A stretch of DNA of 35,152 nt from Kiritimatiellia bacterium (GCA_017405115.1 JAFRBA010000272.1:1-35152); one strand, 5' to 3'. Positions 25,901 through 33,156 are shown, counted from the stretch's first letter. The notes: a model not told the origin generated them from the sequence alone. Program-made: numbers and translations.

Positions 25901-27161
25901 CCGTAAGATCCAGAGGCGCCACGACCCGCGACGTATCGACCAGATTCAGAATGGAACCGTTGTTGAGCGCAACCTTCCAGTCGTTTGTAGAACCGAGCGG
26001 AGAGGAAACCGTCGCGCCAGCGGCAGGTGCGACCGTCTTTCCCGCGCCGATCTCAAGACCGATGTCGTACGTCGTACAATCCCTCGGAATGGCGAGCGAC
26101 GACGTGCCGACAATCGCGACCGACGATGCACCGGGCGTAATCTTAAACTTGGTCGACGACCAATCCCACTCCGAAAGCGCGCCGCTTGAAAGCGCAAGCA
26201 CTCCACCTTCGAGATTAAGCTTGCATCCGCCCTCGGTGGTGATGGCGGCAATGTCTGGAATGTTCATCACGCCGCCGCGAAGAGCCGCCGAGCCCTTGGT
26301 TAGCGTGACCGTGGAGAACGTTGAGGTGCCACCCTCCTGAATATAGTGGAGGTGTTCAGGTGCATAATTGGCGGCTGCATTGCTGTTGGGCGAAATCTGA
26401 AGTTCGCCAGCCGAAAGCGTTCCGTTCTTCAGCGTATAGCAATGGCCATCGTTGCCGGAGTTGTTCCTGAGGTCGAGCGACACCGACAGCGAGACCACGG
26501 TATCTGCACCGTCTTGCACAACCTTGGTGTTTGGCACCGGATTGCCGCCAGCCGATGTGGAAAACTTCTTGGCAGTGATCTTCGCACTATCCTTGATAAA
26601 GACAAACGACTTGTCATGCGGCGTCCCCAAGCCGACCGTGAAGTCGGCGTTGGGCTGGTTCACGAAAGCCGTGCCCACAAACTCGTTAGTGCCGTTAAAC
26701 ACGTACCAGCTCGCGGTGTCCTGCTTGGATACCGTGATGTCGCGGATCGTCAGCTTGCCCGTCCCAAGCCTGTCGAAGCGTCCGCTGAATTCCGCGAGAG
26801 GCACGGCGATGTCAAGCGAAGCTCCTTCTTCAACCATGATGCTGCGATCGCCCGTCTTGCCGCTCGGGTTGTTGTAGCCCGGCCAGTTGATCTTTAGCGA
26901 CGAACCTTCCGTCGCCGTGAGGACGACATCACCCGCCTTCACGTTGATGTAGGCGATGTCGGTTTGCGCACGCGTATTGAGCGAAACGGTGGCATTGCCG
27001 TTGAAGATGACAGGATCGTCTGCAGCCTGCGGATAGCCTGAGGTTACGCCCCAGTTCTGCGGGGTGGTCCAGAGGCCGCCGTCATTCGCGCCTCCCGTCC
27101 AGGTGTAAGCGAACGCCGTGAAGGACATTCCGACGGCAATCAAGAGCATCACTTTCTTCAT
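22911..27161 (-). CDS. Giant secreted protein with autotransporter-associated beta-strand-type repeats
   Basis: This 1416-residue protein has a signal peptide (MKKVMLLIAVGMSFTAFA) and then YTWTGGANDGGLWTTPQNW. The same W-x-G...W...NW module recurs as VWTGLGGDNLWSNPANWDD at about residue 490, and the rest is a long run of short Gly/Asn/Thr-rich strands (LNGGRLEFSG, LNGGTYVANA, KTGAGTLSLDG). This is typical of large surface proteins of Kiritimatiellota and other PVC bacteria that form a right-handed beta-helix. I see no PEP-CTERM or autotransporter barrel at the C-terminus, which ends in NAVIIR, so its anchoring is unclear. GGAGGT lies just before the ATG. It is the first gene of the six-gene operon ending at 15974. 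The role is probably adhesion or substrate binding. Confidence 0.82.
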   Translation of the reverse strand: MKKVMLLIAVGMSFTAFAYTWTGGANDGGLWTTPQNWGVTSGYPQAADDPVIFNGNATVSLNTRAQTDIAYINVKAGDVVLTATEGSSLKINWPGYNNPSGKTGDRSIMVEEGASLDIAVPLAEFSGRFDRLGTGKLTIRDITVSKQDTASWYVFNGTNEFVGTAFVNQPNADFTVGLGTPHDKSFVFIKDSAKITAKKFSTSAGGNPVPNTKVVQDGADTVVSLSVSLDLRNNSGNDGHCYTLKNGTLSAGELQISPNSNAAANYAPEHLHYIQEGGTSTFSTVTLTKGSAALRGGVMNIPDIAAITTEGGCKLNLEGGVLALSSGALSEWDWSSTKFKITPGASSVAIVGTSSLAIPRDCTTYDIGLEIGAGKTVAPAAGATVSSPLGSTNDWKVALNNGSILNLVDTSRVVAPLDLTVTGTGKINFPGYRGAVVAHRLTVDGVEMAKGRYKTAETFVDGTAGSSILVPSVWTGLGGDNLWSNPANWDDNTVPNGNTAIADVSGATTITLDQDVILNALIAIPNGVGRKTTISGNGTYIKLYSTENYQCNLFVAKGGELVLDVDLKRDSNYKLYCMCGGGRLSFKKGFPGCNGGNGMWPYLAIDGTMAIVGANASVNDGSYLFLSFMSNSGDKNRVLFEDGTTFRAARLWSGTAGYALPYEFRQAGGNVTLETFYMNCGGAAGDGRPFYYLDGGSLTVQDSNGYQLINLNRPLSGESGEASAGAAWDGRKRYPGGSFEMSGGTLSCQGFKGCYNQNFVRLYGGDVYLYGNSSAEFTYPSSIHGTNRNDYTFYLGGATIYPKDADRQISNGNVWLTGKNGDVTFDISEQQMTIAKGNSIAGPGGFVVTGSDASKTFFACGTYTNTGSVVVRGSAQVRFYDCTLNGPSKVVVESASAKVWFWSPVGQSSNPCTISRPFDVISLAARSCMSVGGAQTVTVKRLVVGGEDIPAGSYTGSDWFGNGTVVVTGSAPSSWLDGTVGDLSWEAGDTTTVDAATTLSSLTYDPATAGETNTLDGAALTFTDGANIHVEKGDTLVINNDVVLGGKVTKTGWGEVVFNGAVSGVAEPTAESDGTDPRWLTVIEGYATFDGAVQGVRLVTCGSVSAVEPPVITLRANCTVSNYAMVLTAWNEANVACCGETHQQGATVDYSTKIFDSLIDNRSSWALTLPRYGGFGRYVLDSGELRGHNSFHLSFLPNASVYGEFEFVQNGGTLIVPKNFMFSRRLDYVKCTYTLNGGRLEFSGYLGGVNDPSLNIINLNGGTYVANASDIIRRESVKLTMSGTNTFEVASGKTFAIVDDTVGTSSIVKTGAGTLSLDGVVKPDGLDVRNGAVTLTDTILPALDGAADLSLAKDTKLNLDYDGEATFKTLTVGGQERGAGVYSATQGAPSVQRLLDGAGMLRILEGNGPGNAVIIR

Positions 27162-27226
27162 GTTACCTCCAGTTTTCCCTTTCTACCATGCACAGCAAGA
27201 GACACCCCCCTCGCTGCACGTTACGT

Positions 27227-27275
27227 ATTATAGCCAAAAAATGAGCAAAAAAAGTTTCTCAAATTATTTTCGCAA
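27227..27275 (-). promoter_or_regulatory. Promoter and putative operator of the 27161-15974 operon
   Basis: TATAAT (27232-27227) lies 21 bp downstream of the 22-bp element TTGCGAAAAT-AATTTGAG-AAAC (27275-27254), which matches the elements upstream of 15902 (19 of 22) and 12781 (16 of 22). No canonical -35 is seen. Unlike the other two, this promoter gives a leader of about 59 bases with a proper GGAGGT. Confidence 0.65.
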
Positions 27276-27437
27276 AAAAGGAAACATAAAGCCGCATCGC
27301 AAAATAGCGCGAAAGAGGCCTTCGGGCATGGAGACGCATCCCAACGCACCGTCATCGCCGATGTCGCACGGGAAACGAGCAAATGGAGGCGTACTACCTG
27401 AAGATGAAGGAATAGAGATCGGCGTCGGATAAGTTCA
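27276..27437. other. Gene-free gap between the AraC gene and the operator
   Basis: No gene with a credible start is seen. On the plus strand two neighbouring frames look protein-like near 27310-27410 (AKEAFGHGDASQRTVIADVA, then EQMEAYYLKMKE and a stop) and could be a frameshifted remnant of a lost gene; the family is not recognised. Confidence 0.3.
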
Positions 27438-28340
27438 CTATGAATCGTTCCGCCATGCGCGGGGCGTCTTGCCGGTAGCGAGGCGGAACTGCGTCGCGAA
27501 GTTCTGCGCCGAGGAGTATCCAAGTGAAAGAGCGATCGAAAGCACGGACCTCTTGCCCTTTTCCAGCTCGTGCTTGGCGCGAGCTATGCGGCAGGCGTTG
27601 CGGAACGCCTGCGGCGGCAGCCCCGTAAGCTGCTTGAATCGGGCTATGAGGTTGCTCGGCGAATGAGACGTCCGCGAGGCCAGGCCGTCGATTGTGAACG
27701 TCTTCACCGGATCGGCCCTGATCTCCTCGATGACACGCGCCACGCGGTCGTCCCCAGGAGCCGGCTCGCAGTCCATCGAAGCATCGAGAACCGCAAGAAG
27801 GAGATCAGTCACCCCGGCGCGGAGACGAAGCGTCCGCTGCGGGGACCCCGCAGGCATGGAGTCGTACGCCTCGAAGACGCGCTGAAACGACTTCCGCACC
27901 ATGTCGCCGCCTGTGAACAGCCTGTGCGGCATGTCGCGCAGCGCCGCCCGGAGCCACTTCGACTCGCGCATGGACATCGAGAGAAGAGGGAAGTCCCTCT
28001 TCGGCATCCGGACGAACATCCAGTACATCAGCATGCCCTTTGGCTGGATGTTGAGGCGGTGCGGCTCGTTCGGCCGCGACACGAACACGCAGCCAGGCCG
28101 GAACTTGTACTCCCTGCCGCAGCTCTCGAACGCAAGCTCGCCGCGCAGACAGTACGATATTTCTATGCACTCTTCGTGGACATGCTCTTCGCTCGTGGTC
28201 GCCACCCCGCCCTTTGCACGGCGCGTGAGCCCAAGAACGGGAATGCACGGAAGCCCTTCCGCCGTCAGGTCAAGAACACGCAGTTCAGGCGTGTCGCAGT
28301 AGCCGAACGGCAACTTAAGCCGAGGCAGTTCGCGTTTCAC
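27438..28340 (-). CDS. AraC-family transcriptional regulator
   Basis: This 300-residue cytoplasmic regulator has an N-terminal cupin-type sensor: HVHEECIEISYCLRGELAFE and GCVFVSRPNEPHRL form the jelly roll that usually binds a sugar. The C-terminal pair of helix-turn-helix motifs spans about residues 205-298 (IDGLASRTSHSPSNLIARFK, and the signature segment LSIALSLGYSSAQNFATQFR). It follows galM by 18 bp. It lies just upstream of the operon starting at 27161, whose promoter and two others share a putative activator site, so it is the best local candidate for their regulator. The effector is unknown; sialate, a hexosamine or another glycan product would fit. Confidence 0.93.
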   Translation of the reverse strand: MKRELPRLKLPFGYCDTPELRVLDLTAEGLPCIPVLGLTRRAKGGVATTSEEHVHEECIEISYCLRGELAFESCGREYKFRPGCVFVSRPNEPHRLNIQPKGMLMYWMFVRMPKRDFPLLSMSMRESKWLRAALRDMPHRLFTGGDMVRKSFQRVFEAYDSMPAGSPQRTLRLRAGVTDLLLAVLDASMDCEPAPGDDRVARVIEEIRADPVKTFTIDGLASRTSHSPSNLIARFKQLTGLPPQAFRNACRIARAKHELEKGKRSVLSIALSLGYSSAQNFATQFRLATGKTPRAWRNDS

Positions 28341-28358
28341 ATCTTCGGCCCCTCTTGC

Positions 28359-29465
28359 TCACCGTTCCGCGGAGAAGCGGAACTCGGTCGCGGAGCGGTA
28401 GGTCTCGCCGGCGCGGACGATCGTCGTGGGCCAGGCGGGCTTGTTCGGCGAATCCGGGGCGTGCTGGGTCTCCAGCGCGACGCCGCAGCGGAACGAAAGG
28501 TGCTCGCCGCCCTTCGCCTTCTGGTCGTAGCTCGCCCAGTTCGCGGTGTAGACCTGCACGCAGGGCTCGGACGTCCAGACCTCGACTGCGCGGCCGTTGA
28601 GCGGGCAGGCGAGCTTGACGGCCCGGAAGAGGTCGGAGTAGACAGAACCCGCCCCGAAGCGCTCCCTGCGGTTCAGCACCCAGCAGTGGTCGTAGCCCTT
28701 GCCTATCTCCAGGTCCGGATCCGGCGCGTTGATCTTCTCGCCGATGCGCATCCCCGCGCGGAAGTCGAACGGCGTGCCGGCGACGTCGCGGAGCTCGCCG
28801 GTCGGTATCTGCCCGGGGTCGGTCGGCAGGTAGCGGTCGGCGTCGATGGTCATGACGTGGTCCTCGATCGTGCCGCCGGCCTCGCCCTTGAAGTTGAAGT
28901 AGACGTGCTGCGTCATGTTTATGGGCGTGTCGCGGTCTGGAACGGCCTGGTAGTCGACGCGCCAGACGTTGTCCCTGGTGAGCGTGTACCTGACCTGCAC
29001 CTCGACCTTGCCGGGAAAGCCCTCGTCGCCGTCAGGCGAGACATGGCGGAAGACGACGCCAACGTCGTCGTCGGTCGCGAACGGCTCGGCGTCCCATACG
29101 TATGCGTTCCAGCCGCGCGCGCCTCCGTGCAGGTTGCAGCCGATTCCGGCGGGCGCGTTGTTCAGGGCGGGCAGGCGGTATTCCACGCCGCCGAGCGAGA
29201 ATCGGCCTGCGGCGATCCTGTTTCCGTAGCGGCCGATTATGCAGCCCCAGTACGGGTCGCCGTCATCCCAGCCCGCAGGGGAGTCGAAGCCCACGACGAC
29301 GTCCTTCGCCTCGCCGTTGCGGTCCGGCGTGAAAAGTCGCACGATCTTCCCGCCGTAGTCGCTCACCTCCATTACGACGCCGCCCGCGCCCTTCAAGGCG
29401 AAGAGCCTGGCCCTCTCCCCGTATTTTGTCGTTCCGAACTCGCGAACCTCCACCGACGGTTTCAT
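28359..29465 (-). CDS. galM: Aldose 1-epimerase (mutarotase)
   Basis: This 368-residue enzyme interconverts alpha and beta anomers of aldoses. GalM-family features include YWGCIIGRYGNRIAAGRFSL, NLHGGARGWNAYVW with its substrate-binding histidine, MTQHVYFNFKGE with the catalytic histidine, and the catalytic glutamate in GVALETQHAPDSPNKP. The length is normal. No signal peptide is visible. Its ATG overlaps the amidase stop (ATGA) and it is followed by the AraC gene, so the three are probably co-transcribed. It may act on sugars released at the surface; the specific aldose cannot be told. Confidence 0.94.
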   Translation of the reverse strand: MKPSVEVREFGTTKYGERARLFALKGAGGVVMEVSDYGGKIVRLFTPDRNGEAKDVVVGFDSPAGWDDGDPYWGCIIGRYGNRIAAGRFSLGGVEYRLPALNNAPAGIGCNLHGGARGWNAYVWDAEPFATDDDVGVVFRHVSPDGDEGFPGKVEVQVRYTLTRDNVWRVDYQAVPDRDTPINMTQHVYFNFKGEAGGTIEDHVMTIDADRYLPTDPGQIPTGELRDVAGTPFDFRAGMRIGEKINAPDPDLEIGKGYDHCWVLNRRERFGAGSVYSDLFRAVKLACPLNGRAVEVWTSEPCVQVYTANWASYDQKAKGGEHLSFRCGVALETQHAPDSPNKPAWPTTIVRAGETYRSATEFRFSAER

Positions 29466-30475
29466 TTTCTCTCCTCCTTTTTCCCTTCACTTTCGGCAGG
29501 CAGCGCGCCTGCTGCGACTGTCCAGTCGGCGAAACCCTGTGCGATGGCAGACGCCACCTTCTTTCGGCGCGCGTCGTCCCAGCAGTCGATCTCGCCTTCC
29601 GGCGTTGTTATGAAGTCTGTCTCCACGAGGCAGCTCGGAATCTCCGGGTTGCGCGTGACGGCGAAGTTGGCGTGCATGACGCCGTTGCTCTTGAGCTTGG
29701 GGCCGAAGGCGTCGGCCATGCGGCGGTTTATCGCCGCGGCGAGCTTGGAGCCGATGTCGTTCCACGCATAGACGGTGTGGTAGCGCAGCTTGCGCGGGTC
29801 GCGGTCCAGCGGGGGCGCGTTGTGGTGGATTGAGATGAACGCGTCGGCCTTGTTCGCGTGCGCTACCTTGGGCCTGTCGTAGAGCGCGGGGAACGAGTCG
29901 TCCTCGCGCGTCATCACCACTGCGAAGCCGCGCCGCCTCAGCTCGTCCCTCACCGCCATCGCAAGGCGCAGGTTCGCGTCCTTCTCCGTGAATCCGCGCG
30001 GCGTGAGAGCGCCGGTGTCGCTGCCGCCGTGGCCCGGGTCGACGACGACCGTTATCTCTGCGGGACGCTTCCCCTTCGGCGGCGCCTTGGGCTTGTCCGC
30101 AGCATACGGAAGCTTCGCGTACTTTCGCTCGGAGCTCTTCGCCGGCGGCGCGTTTGTCGCCGCCGGGGCGGGGCTCGCGGCCCGCGCGACGGTCACGGTG
30201 ATGCAGGAGTCGCCGGCGACGATCGCGTTGGCGCCGGCCTTCAGGTCGACCATCGTCACCCAGCCGCCGGAAGGATGCACCGGCACGTTCACGCCCTGCA
30301 CGACCACGTTCGTGACGCCCGGCGCCGTATGGCCCAGCACGTAGCAGCGCTCTATCGCCGGCAGCTTCTGCCCGTCGCGCGGAAACGATATCGCGACAGA
30401 CGCGTTCGTCGTGGAGCCGGCAAGCGCCCCGCAGTACAGCATCGCGGCAACCGCGACGGACAACATTTCTCTCTT
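29462..30475 (-). CDS. N-acetylmuramoyl-L-alanine amidase (Amidase_3)
   Basis: This 337-residue exported protein has a signal peptide (MLSVAVAAMLYCGALAG). It then has an SH3-like or beta-rich N-terminal part (about 25-100), an Ala/Pro-rich linker and a C-terminal zinc amidase domain from about residue 145. Zinc and catalytic motifs are VVVDPGHGGSDTGA, the glutamate in FTEKDANLRLA, ISIHHNAPP, and CLVETDFITTPEGE with the catalytic glutamate. It cleaves the bond between muramic acid and the stem peptide in peptidoglycan. ATG 30475 has AGGAGG nine bases upstream. It lies 16 bp after the truncated beta-helix gene and overlaps galM. Its link to the sugar genes around it is not obvious. Confidence 0.92.
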   Translation of the reverse strand, partial: KREMLSVAVAAMLYCGALAGSTTNASVAISFPRDGQKLPAIERCYVLGHTAPGVTNVVVQGVNVPVHPSGGWVTMVDLKAGANAIVAGDSCITVTVARAASPAPAATNAPPAKSSERKYAKLPYAADKPKAPPKGKRPAEITVVVDPGHGGSDTGALTPRGFTEKDANLRLAMAVRDELRRRGFAVVMTREDDSFPALYDRPKVAHANKADAFISIHHNAPPLDRDPRKLRYHTVYAWNDIGSKLAAAINRRMADAFGPKLKSNGVMHANFAVTRNPEIPSCLVETDFITTPEGEIDCWDDARRKKVASAIAQGFADWTVAAGALPAESEGKKEERK

Positions 30476-30491
30476 CATCCCCATTTGCCTC

Positions 30492-31523
30492 CTATCGATC
30501 GACATCCCCGTCCGCACGCTCCGGCGCGCCGACGTCAAGGACTGTGTTGCCGGATACGACCATCTCGGAACAGGACGGACTGCAGCGCATGCCGATTCCC
30601 CCGAAGCCGGAGAGCGTGTTGCCGGTTATCCTCATGTCGCGCGATGCGTTCACGGTCACGCCGTGCCTGCCGAAGTTCCGAACGGTGTTCTTGGTGAACA
30701 CGATGTTCCGGCACCTTGCAAGAGTCACGGCGTCCCAGCGGCCGTACTCGAAAGTCAATCCCCCGAACCGCACGTCGTGGAGCTTCGTCGCCTCCAGAAA
30801 GGTGTCGGCGAAATCCGAAAGCACCAGTTCGCGGCACCCCTCGGGCGGCCACACGTACAGCACTCCCGACGCGAAGTCAAGATGCCATTCGCCGGGCTTT
30901 TCTACGGGATACTGGAAGCCCCCGTCGGCATTGCGCGCCATGGGCAGCCTCACCCCGTCGCCATACAGGTCTATAGGCATTCGCCTGGCCGCGGCGCCTC
31001 TGCGCCCGCCGAGCGGGGGCGCGGCGTCGATTGTATACCCGGCCGCCTTCACGTCGCAACAGCGCACATGGCCGCGCGAGGCGGGCGGGATGCGTTCCAG
31101 CGCCGCCGAATCGGACACCGGCTTCAGCTCCGGGACGCGCCATCCGCCGTCGAACACCGGCTTCTCCCCGCGGCAGGAGCGCCAAGTGACGGGCGACCCC
31201 GGCTCGCCCGAGTCGTATTCGTCGAATGCCAGGCCAGGCGCCATGGGATACCGTCCGCCGCGGATGAAGACGGTCACGCCTCCGATGGGGAATCTGCCGT
31301 TCGTCTTCAGCTGGCGGATCGTCCGCTGCACGCGCTCGATGGTCGCGAACGGATGCTCCTTCGAGCCGTCGGCGTCGTCCTCGCCGTCCGGCGCAATGAA
31401 GTACACGAGGCCCTGCCGCGCAGCGCCTGGCTCCTCCGCGGAAGAGGCAAACGCGCCGCAAGGCAGCAAAGCCGCAGTCGACAAGACCGCGGACAACAGT
31501 CGGGAAATCGCTCGTCCTCGCAT
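30492..31523 (-). CDS. Secreted right-handed beta-helix protein, probably C-terminally truncated
   Basis: This 343-residue protein has a signal peptide (RLLSAVLSTAALLPCGAFAS). It then has the N-terminal signature of a large parallel beta-helix family (YFIAPDGEDDADGSKEHPFATIERVQRTIR), followed by a helix built from repeats such as VTLARCRNIVFTKNTVRNFG, VTVNASRDMRITGNTLSGFG and CSEMVVSGNTVLDVG. Relatives are often 600 residues or longer and continue with more rungs; here the protein stops abruptly at GDVDR, so the end is probably missing. The first in-frame ATG (31532) overlaps the -10 box, so ATG 31523 is the real start, 7 bases after TATAAT. Probably a polysaccharide lyase- or hydrolase-like protein; substrate unknown. 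Confidence 0.8.
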   Translation of the reverse strand: MRGRAISRLLSAVLSTAALLPCGAFASSAEEPGAARQGLVYFIAPDGEDDADGSKEHPFATIERVQRTIRQLKTNGRFPIGGVTVFIRGGRYPMAPGLAFDEYDSGEPGSPVTWRSCRGEKPVFDGGWRVPELKPVSDSAALERIPPASRGHVRCCDVKAAGYTIDAAPPLGGRRGAAARRMPIDLYGDGVRLPMARNADGGFQYPVEKPGEWHLDFASGVLYVWPPEGCRELVLSDFADTFLEATKLHDVRFGGLTFEYGRWDAVTLARCRNIVFTKNTVRNFGRHGVTVNASRDMRITGNTLSGFGGIGMRCSPSCSEMVVSGNTVLDVGAPERADGDVDR

Positions 31524-31530
31524 CAGGCGC

Positions 31531-31536
31531 ATTATA
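31531..31536 (-). promoter_or_regulatory. -10 box of a leaderless promoter for the beta-helix/amidase/galM/araC unit
   Basis: TATAAT (31536-31531) is followed by GCGCCTG and the ATG at 31523, giving a leader of zero or one base. No -35 consensus is visible at 16-18 bp. The 22-bp operator of the other three units is not clearly present here. Confidence 0.6.
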
Positions 31537-31635
31537 CCAAAAATCCGCCGCGATGTTCCGATGCTGGCGGAATTTTCCAGGATCGGATTTCAGCCAAATC
31601 AAGACGGTTTGTTCTTTCAGCGCAGAAGCGGAACG

Positions 31636-31706
31636 TCACTCCTTGAAAAGGTCGTCGAGGATTACTTCACTCTGGACGTCGTACCAGTATGCGTTGTGAA
31701 CAATGA
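31636..31706 (-). pseudogene. Orphan C-terminal tail of a second ATPase_2/DUF234 protein
   Basis: Directly after the stop of the ATPase gene, in another frame, the minus strand reads VIVHNAYWYDVQSEVILDDL followed by FKE and TGA. The intact gene ends VMQSQVVMDDLFAE. The matching pattern VQS-x-V-x-x-DDLF-x-E and the position make this the last 23 codons of a second copy whose body is missing. It is too short to be a gene. Confidence 0.65.
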
Positions 31707-33128
31707 CTACTCCGCAAACAAGTCGTCCATGACGACTTGCGACTGCATCACCGCGCTGTGCCGGCCCTTCTGCACGCCGTATGTGGTCACATAGGTGACA
31801 TGGCATGCGTTTCGCGTGCCCGTCGCCGCCTTGAACGCCGCAACCTTCCTGCGAACGCCATCCGCTTCGTCCTTGTCTATGGTATAAGGTTCCGATGAGA
31901 ACTTCATCTCACAAAGATTCGTCACACGGTCTGCTCGTTCGATTACAAGGTCTATCTGCGCGCCGCCCGCCACATCAGGAGACGGGCGACATCGCCATGC
32001 CGACTCTTCCGACGCCACGCCTGATATTCCAAGAGCCTTTTTGATCTGCTGGCTGTGCAGGAGGCAGACGCGCTCAAAGGCCACGCCCTCCCATGAAACA
32101 CGCCGCTGATCTGTTACGAGATGCAGCCAGTGCATCGGGTCGTGTCCATTGTAGTCCCGCACGAAGCGAAAATAGAAAATCGTCAAGTTGTCGATGAGCT
32201 GATAGACGCTTCCCCTGCATGTCTTCCCATATTCAGAATACTTGCGCACGAATCCGCTTCGCTCAAGGTTGTCGAGGCATTGCGTCAACGTCCCAGAACT
32301 TTCCGCGCCGGGAATCGCCTCGATGAGCTCCGACCTTGTGAGGCCGGCATTTTTCGTGCCTAACGCAGTCACGATCTCCACATACGGCTCTGGGTTCTCG
32401 AACACCGACCTGTAGAGCTTTGCGAACTCGTCCCTCAGCTCCGCGTTCTCCGCAAAGAAAAGACGATCGACGTTCTGCGACAGGCTCTCGCCTTTGTCAA
32501 GCAGACTCCAATAATAAGGCGACCCGCCGAAAATCATATATGCCGCCACTATGTCCTTGCGATCCATGACCGAGCCTTCAGATTCAAGATAGCGCTCGCA
32601 CTCGCCCAACGTAAACGGATTCAGGCAGATCGTACGGTTGGCGCGATTGAAAAGTCCGCCTCTATTGTGCAGCACCTTCTTGACCATCCATGCGGCAGCA
32701 CTGCCGCAGACAACCATCACAACATCCTTACGTGCACTCGCCCATCCGTTCCAAAAGTCAGAAAGCGCCATGACGAATCCCGAATTTCGCGTATCCATCC
32801 ACGGCAATTCGTCTATGAACACTGTCTTTCGCCTGTCGTGGCTCGACGATACGATTTCCTTCAGCAGACTGAACGCCTCAACCCAATTCTGCGGTCGTTG
32901 GCTCTCGGCGCCACCCTGACTCTTCACCGAACGCCAGAATGCCGAAAGCTGGTCGTGGAAATTTCCATCCTCCAGTCCAGTATGAGTGAATGTGAATTTG
33001 TAGTCAAACGCCTCGCGAACAAGAAATGTCTTACCAACGCGACGACGCCCGTAGACCACTATAAGGCGGGAGCGGTCTGCTTCCATGCATTCTCTGATGA
33101 TGTCCAATTCTTTCTTACGCCCAACCAT
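31707..33128 (-). CDS. AAA-type ATPase with DUF234 C-terminal domain
   Basis: This 473-residue cytoplasmic protein belongs to the ATPase_2 (archaeal-type) family with a C-terminal DUF234 nuclease-like domain. The Walker A motif is IVVYGRRRVGKTFLV, at about residues 22-36; the Walker B-like segment is TVFIDELPWMD. A winged-helix part follows (LTRSELIEAIPGAESSGTLT), and the DUF234 region has GGAQIDLVIERADRVTNLCE, with D and E positioned like a PD-(D/E)XK nuclease core. ATG 33128 has AGGAGG six bases upstream; a GTG at 33134 is too close. Its function is unknown; such genes are often present in many copies. It has its own promoter and codon use less GC-biased than its neighbours, suggesting transfer. 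Confidence 0.9.
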   Translation of the reverse strand: MVGRKKELDIIRECMEADRSRLIVVYGRRRVGKTFLVREAFDYKFTFTHTGLEDGNFHDQLSAFWRSVKSQGGAESQRPQNWVEAFSLLKEIVSSSHDRRKTVFIDELPWMDTRNSGFVMALSDFWNGWASARKDVVMVVCGSAAAWMVKKVLHNRGGLFNRANRTICLNPFTLGECERYLESEGSVMDRKDIVAAYMIFGGSPYYWSLLDKGESLSQNVDRLFFAENAELRDEFAKLYRSVFENPEPYVEIVTALGTKNAGLTRSELIEAIPGAESSGTLTQCLDNLERSGFVRKYSEYGKTCRGSVYQLIDNLTIFYFRFVRDYNGHDPMHWLHLVTDQRRVSWEGVAFERVCLLHSQQIKKALGISGVASEESAWRCRPSPDVAGGAQIDLVIERADRVTNLCEMKFSSEPYTIDKDEADGVRRKVAAFKAATGTRNACHVTYVTTYGVQKGRHSAVMQSQVVMDDLFAE

Positions 33129-33156
33129 TTCCACCCTCCTGTTTCAATTCCCCCAT

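Noticed and set aside
27570..29771. A 733-codon plus-strand open frame
   Set aside because: It is antisense to araC, galM and part of the amidase gene; no family motif is seen and the composition is shadow-like.
31531..31600. A fourth copy of the shared 22-bp element upstream of the beta-helix gene
   Set aside because: AAAAT and AACATC are present but with different spacing and poor overall match.
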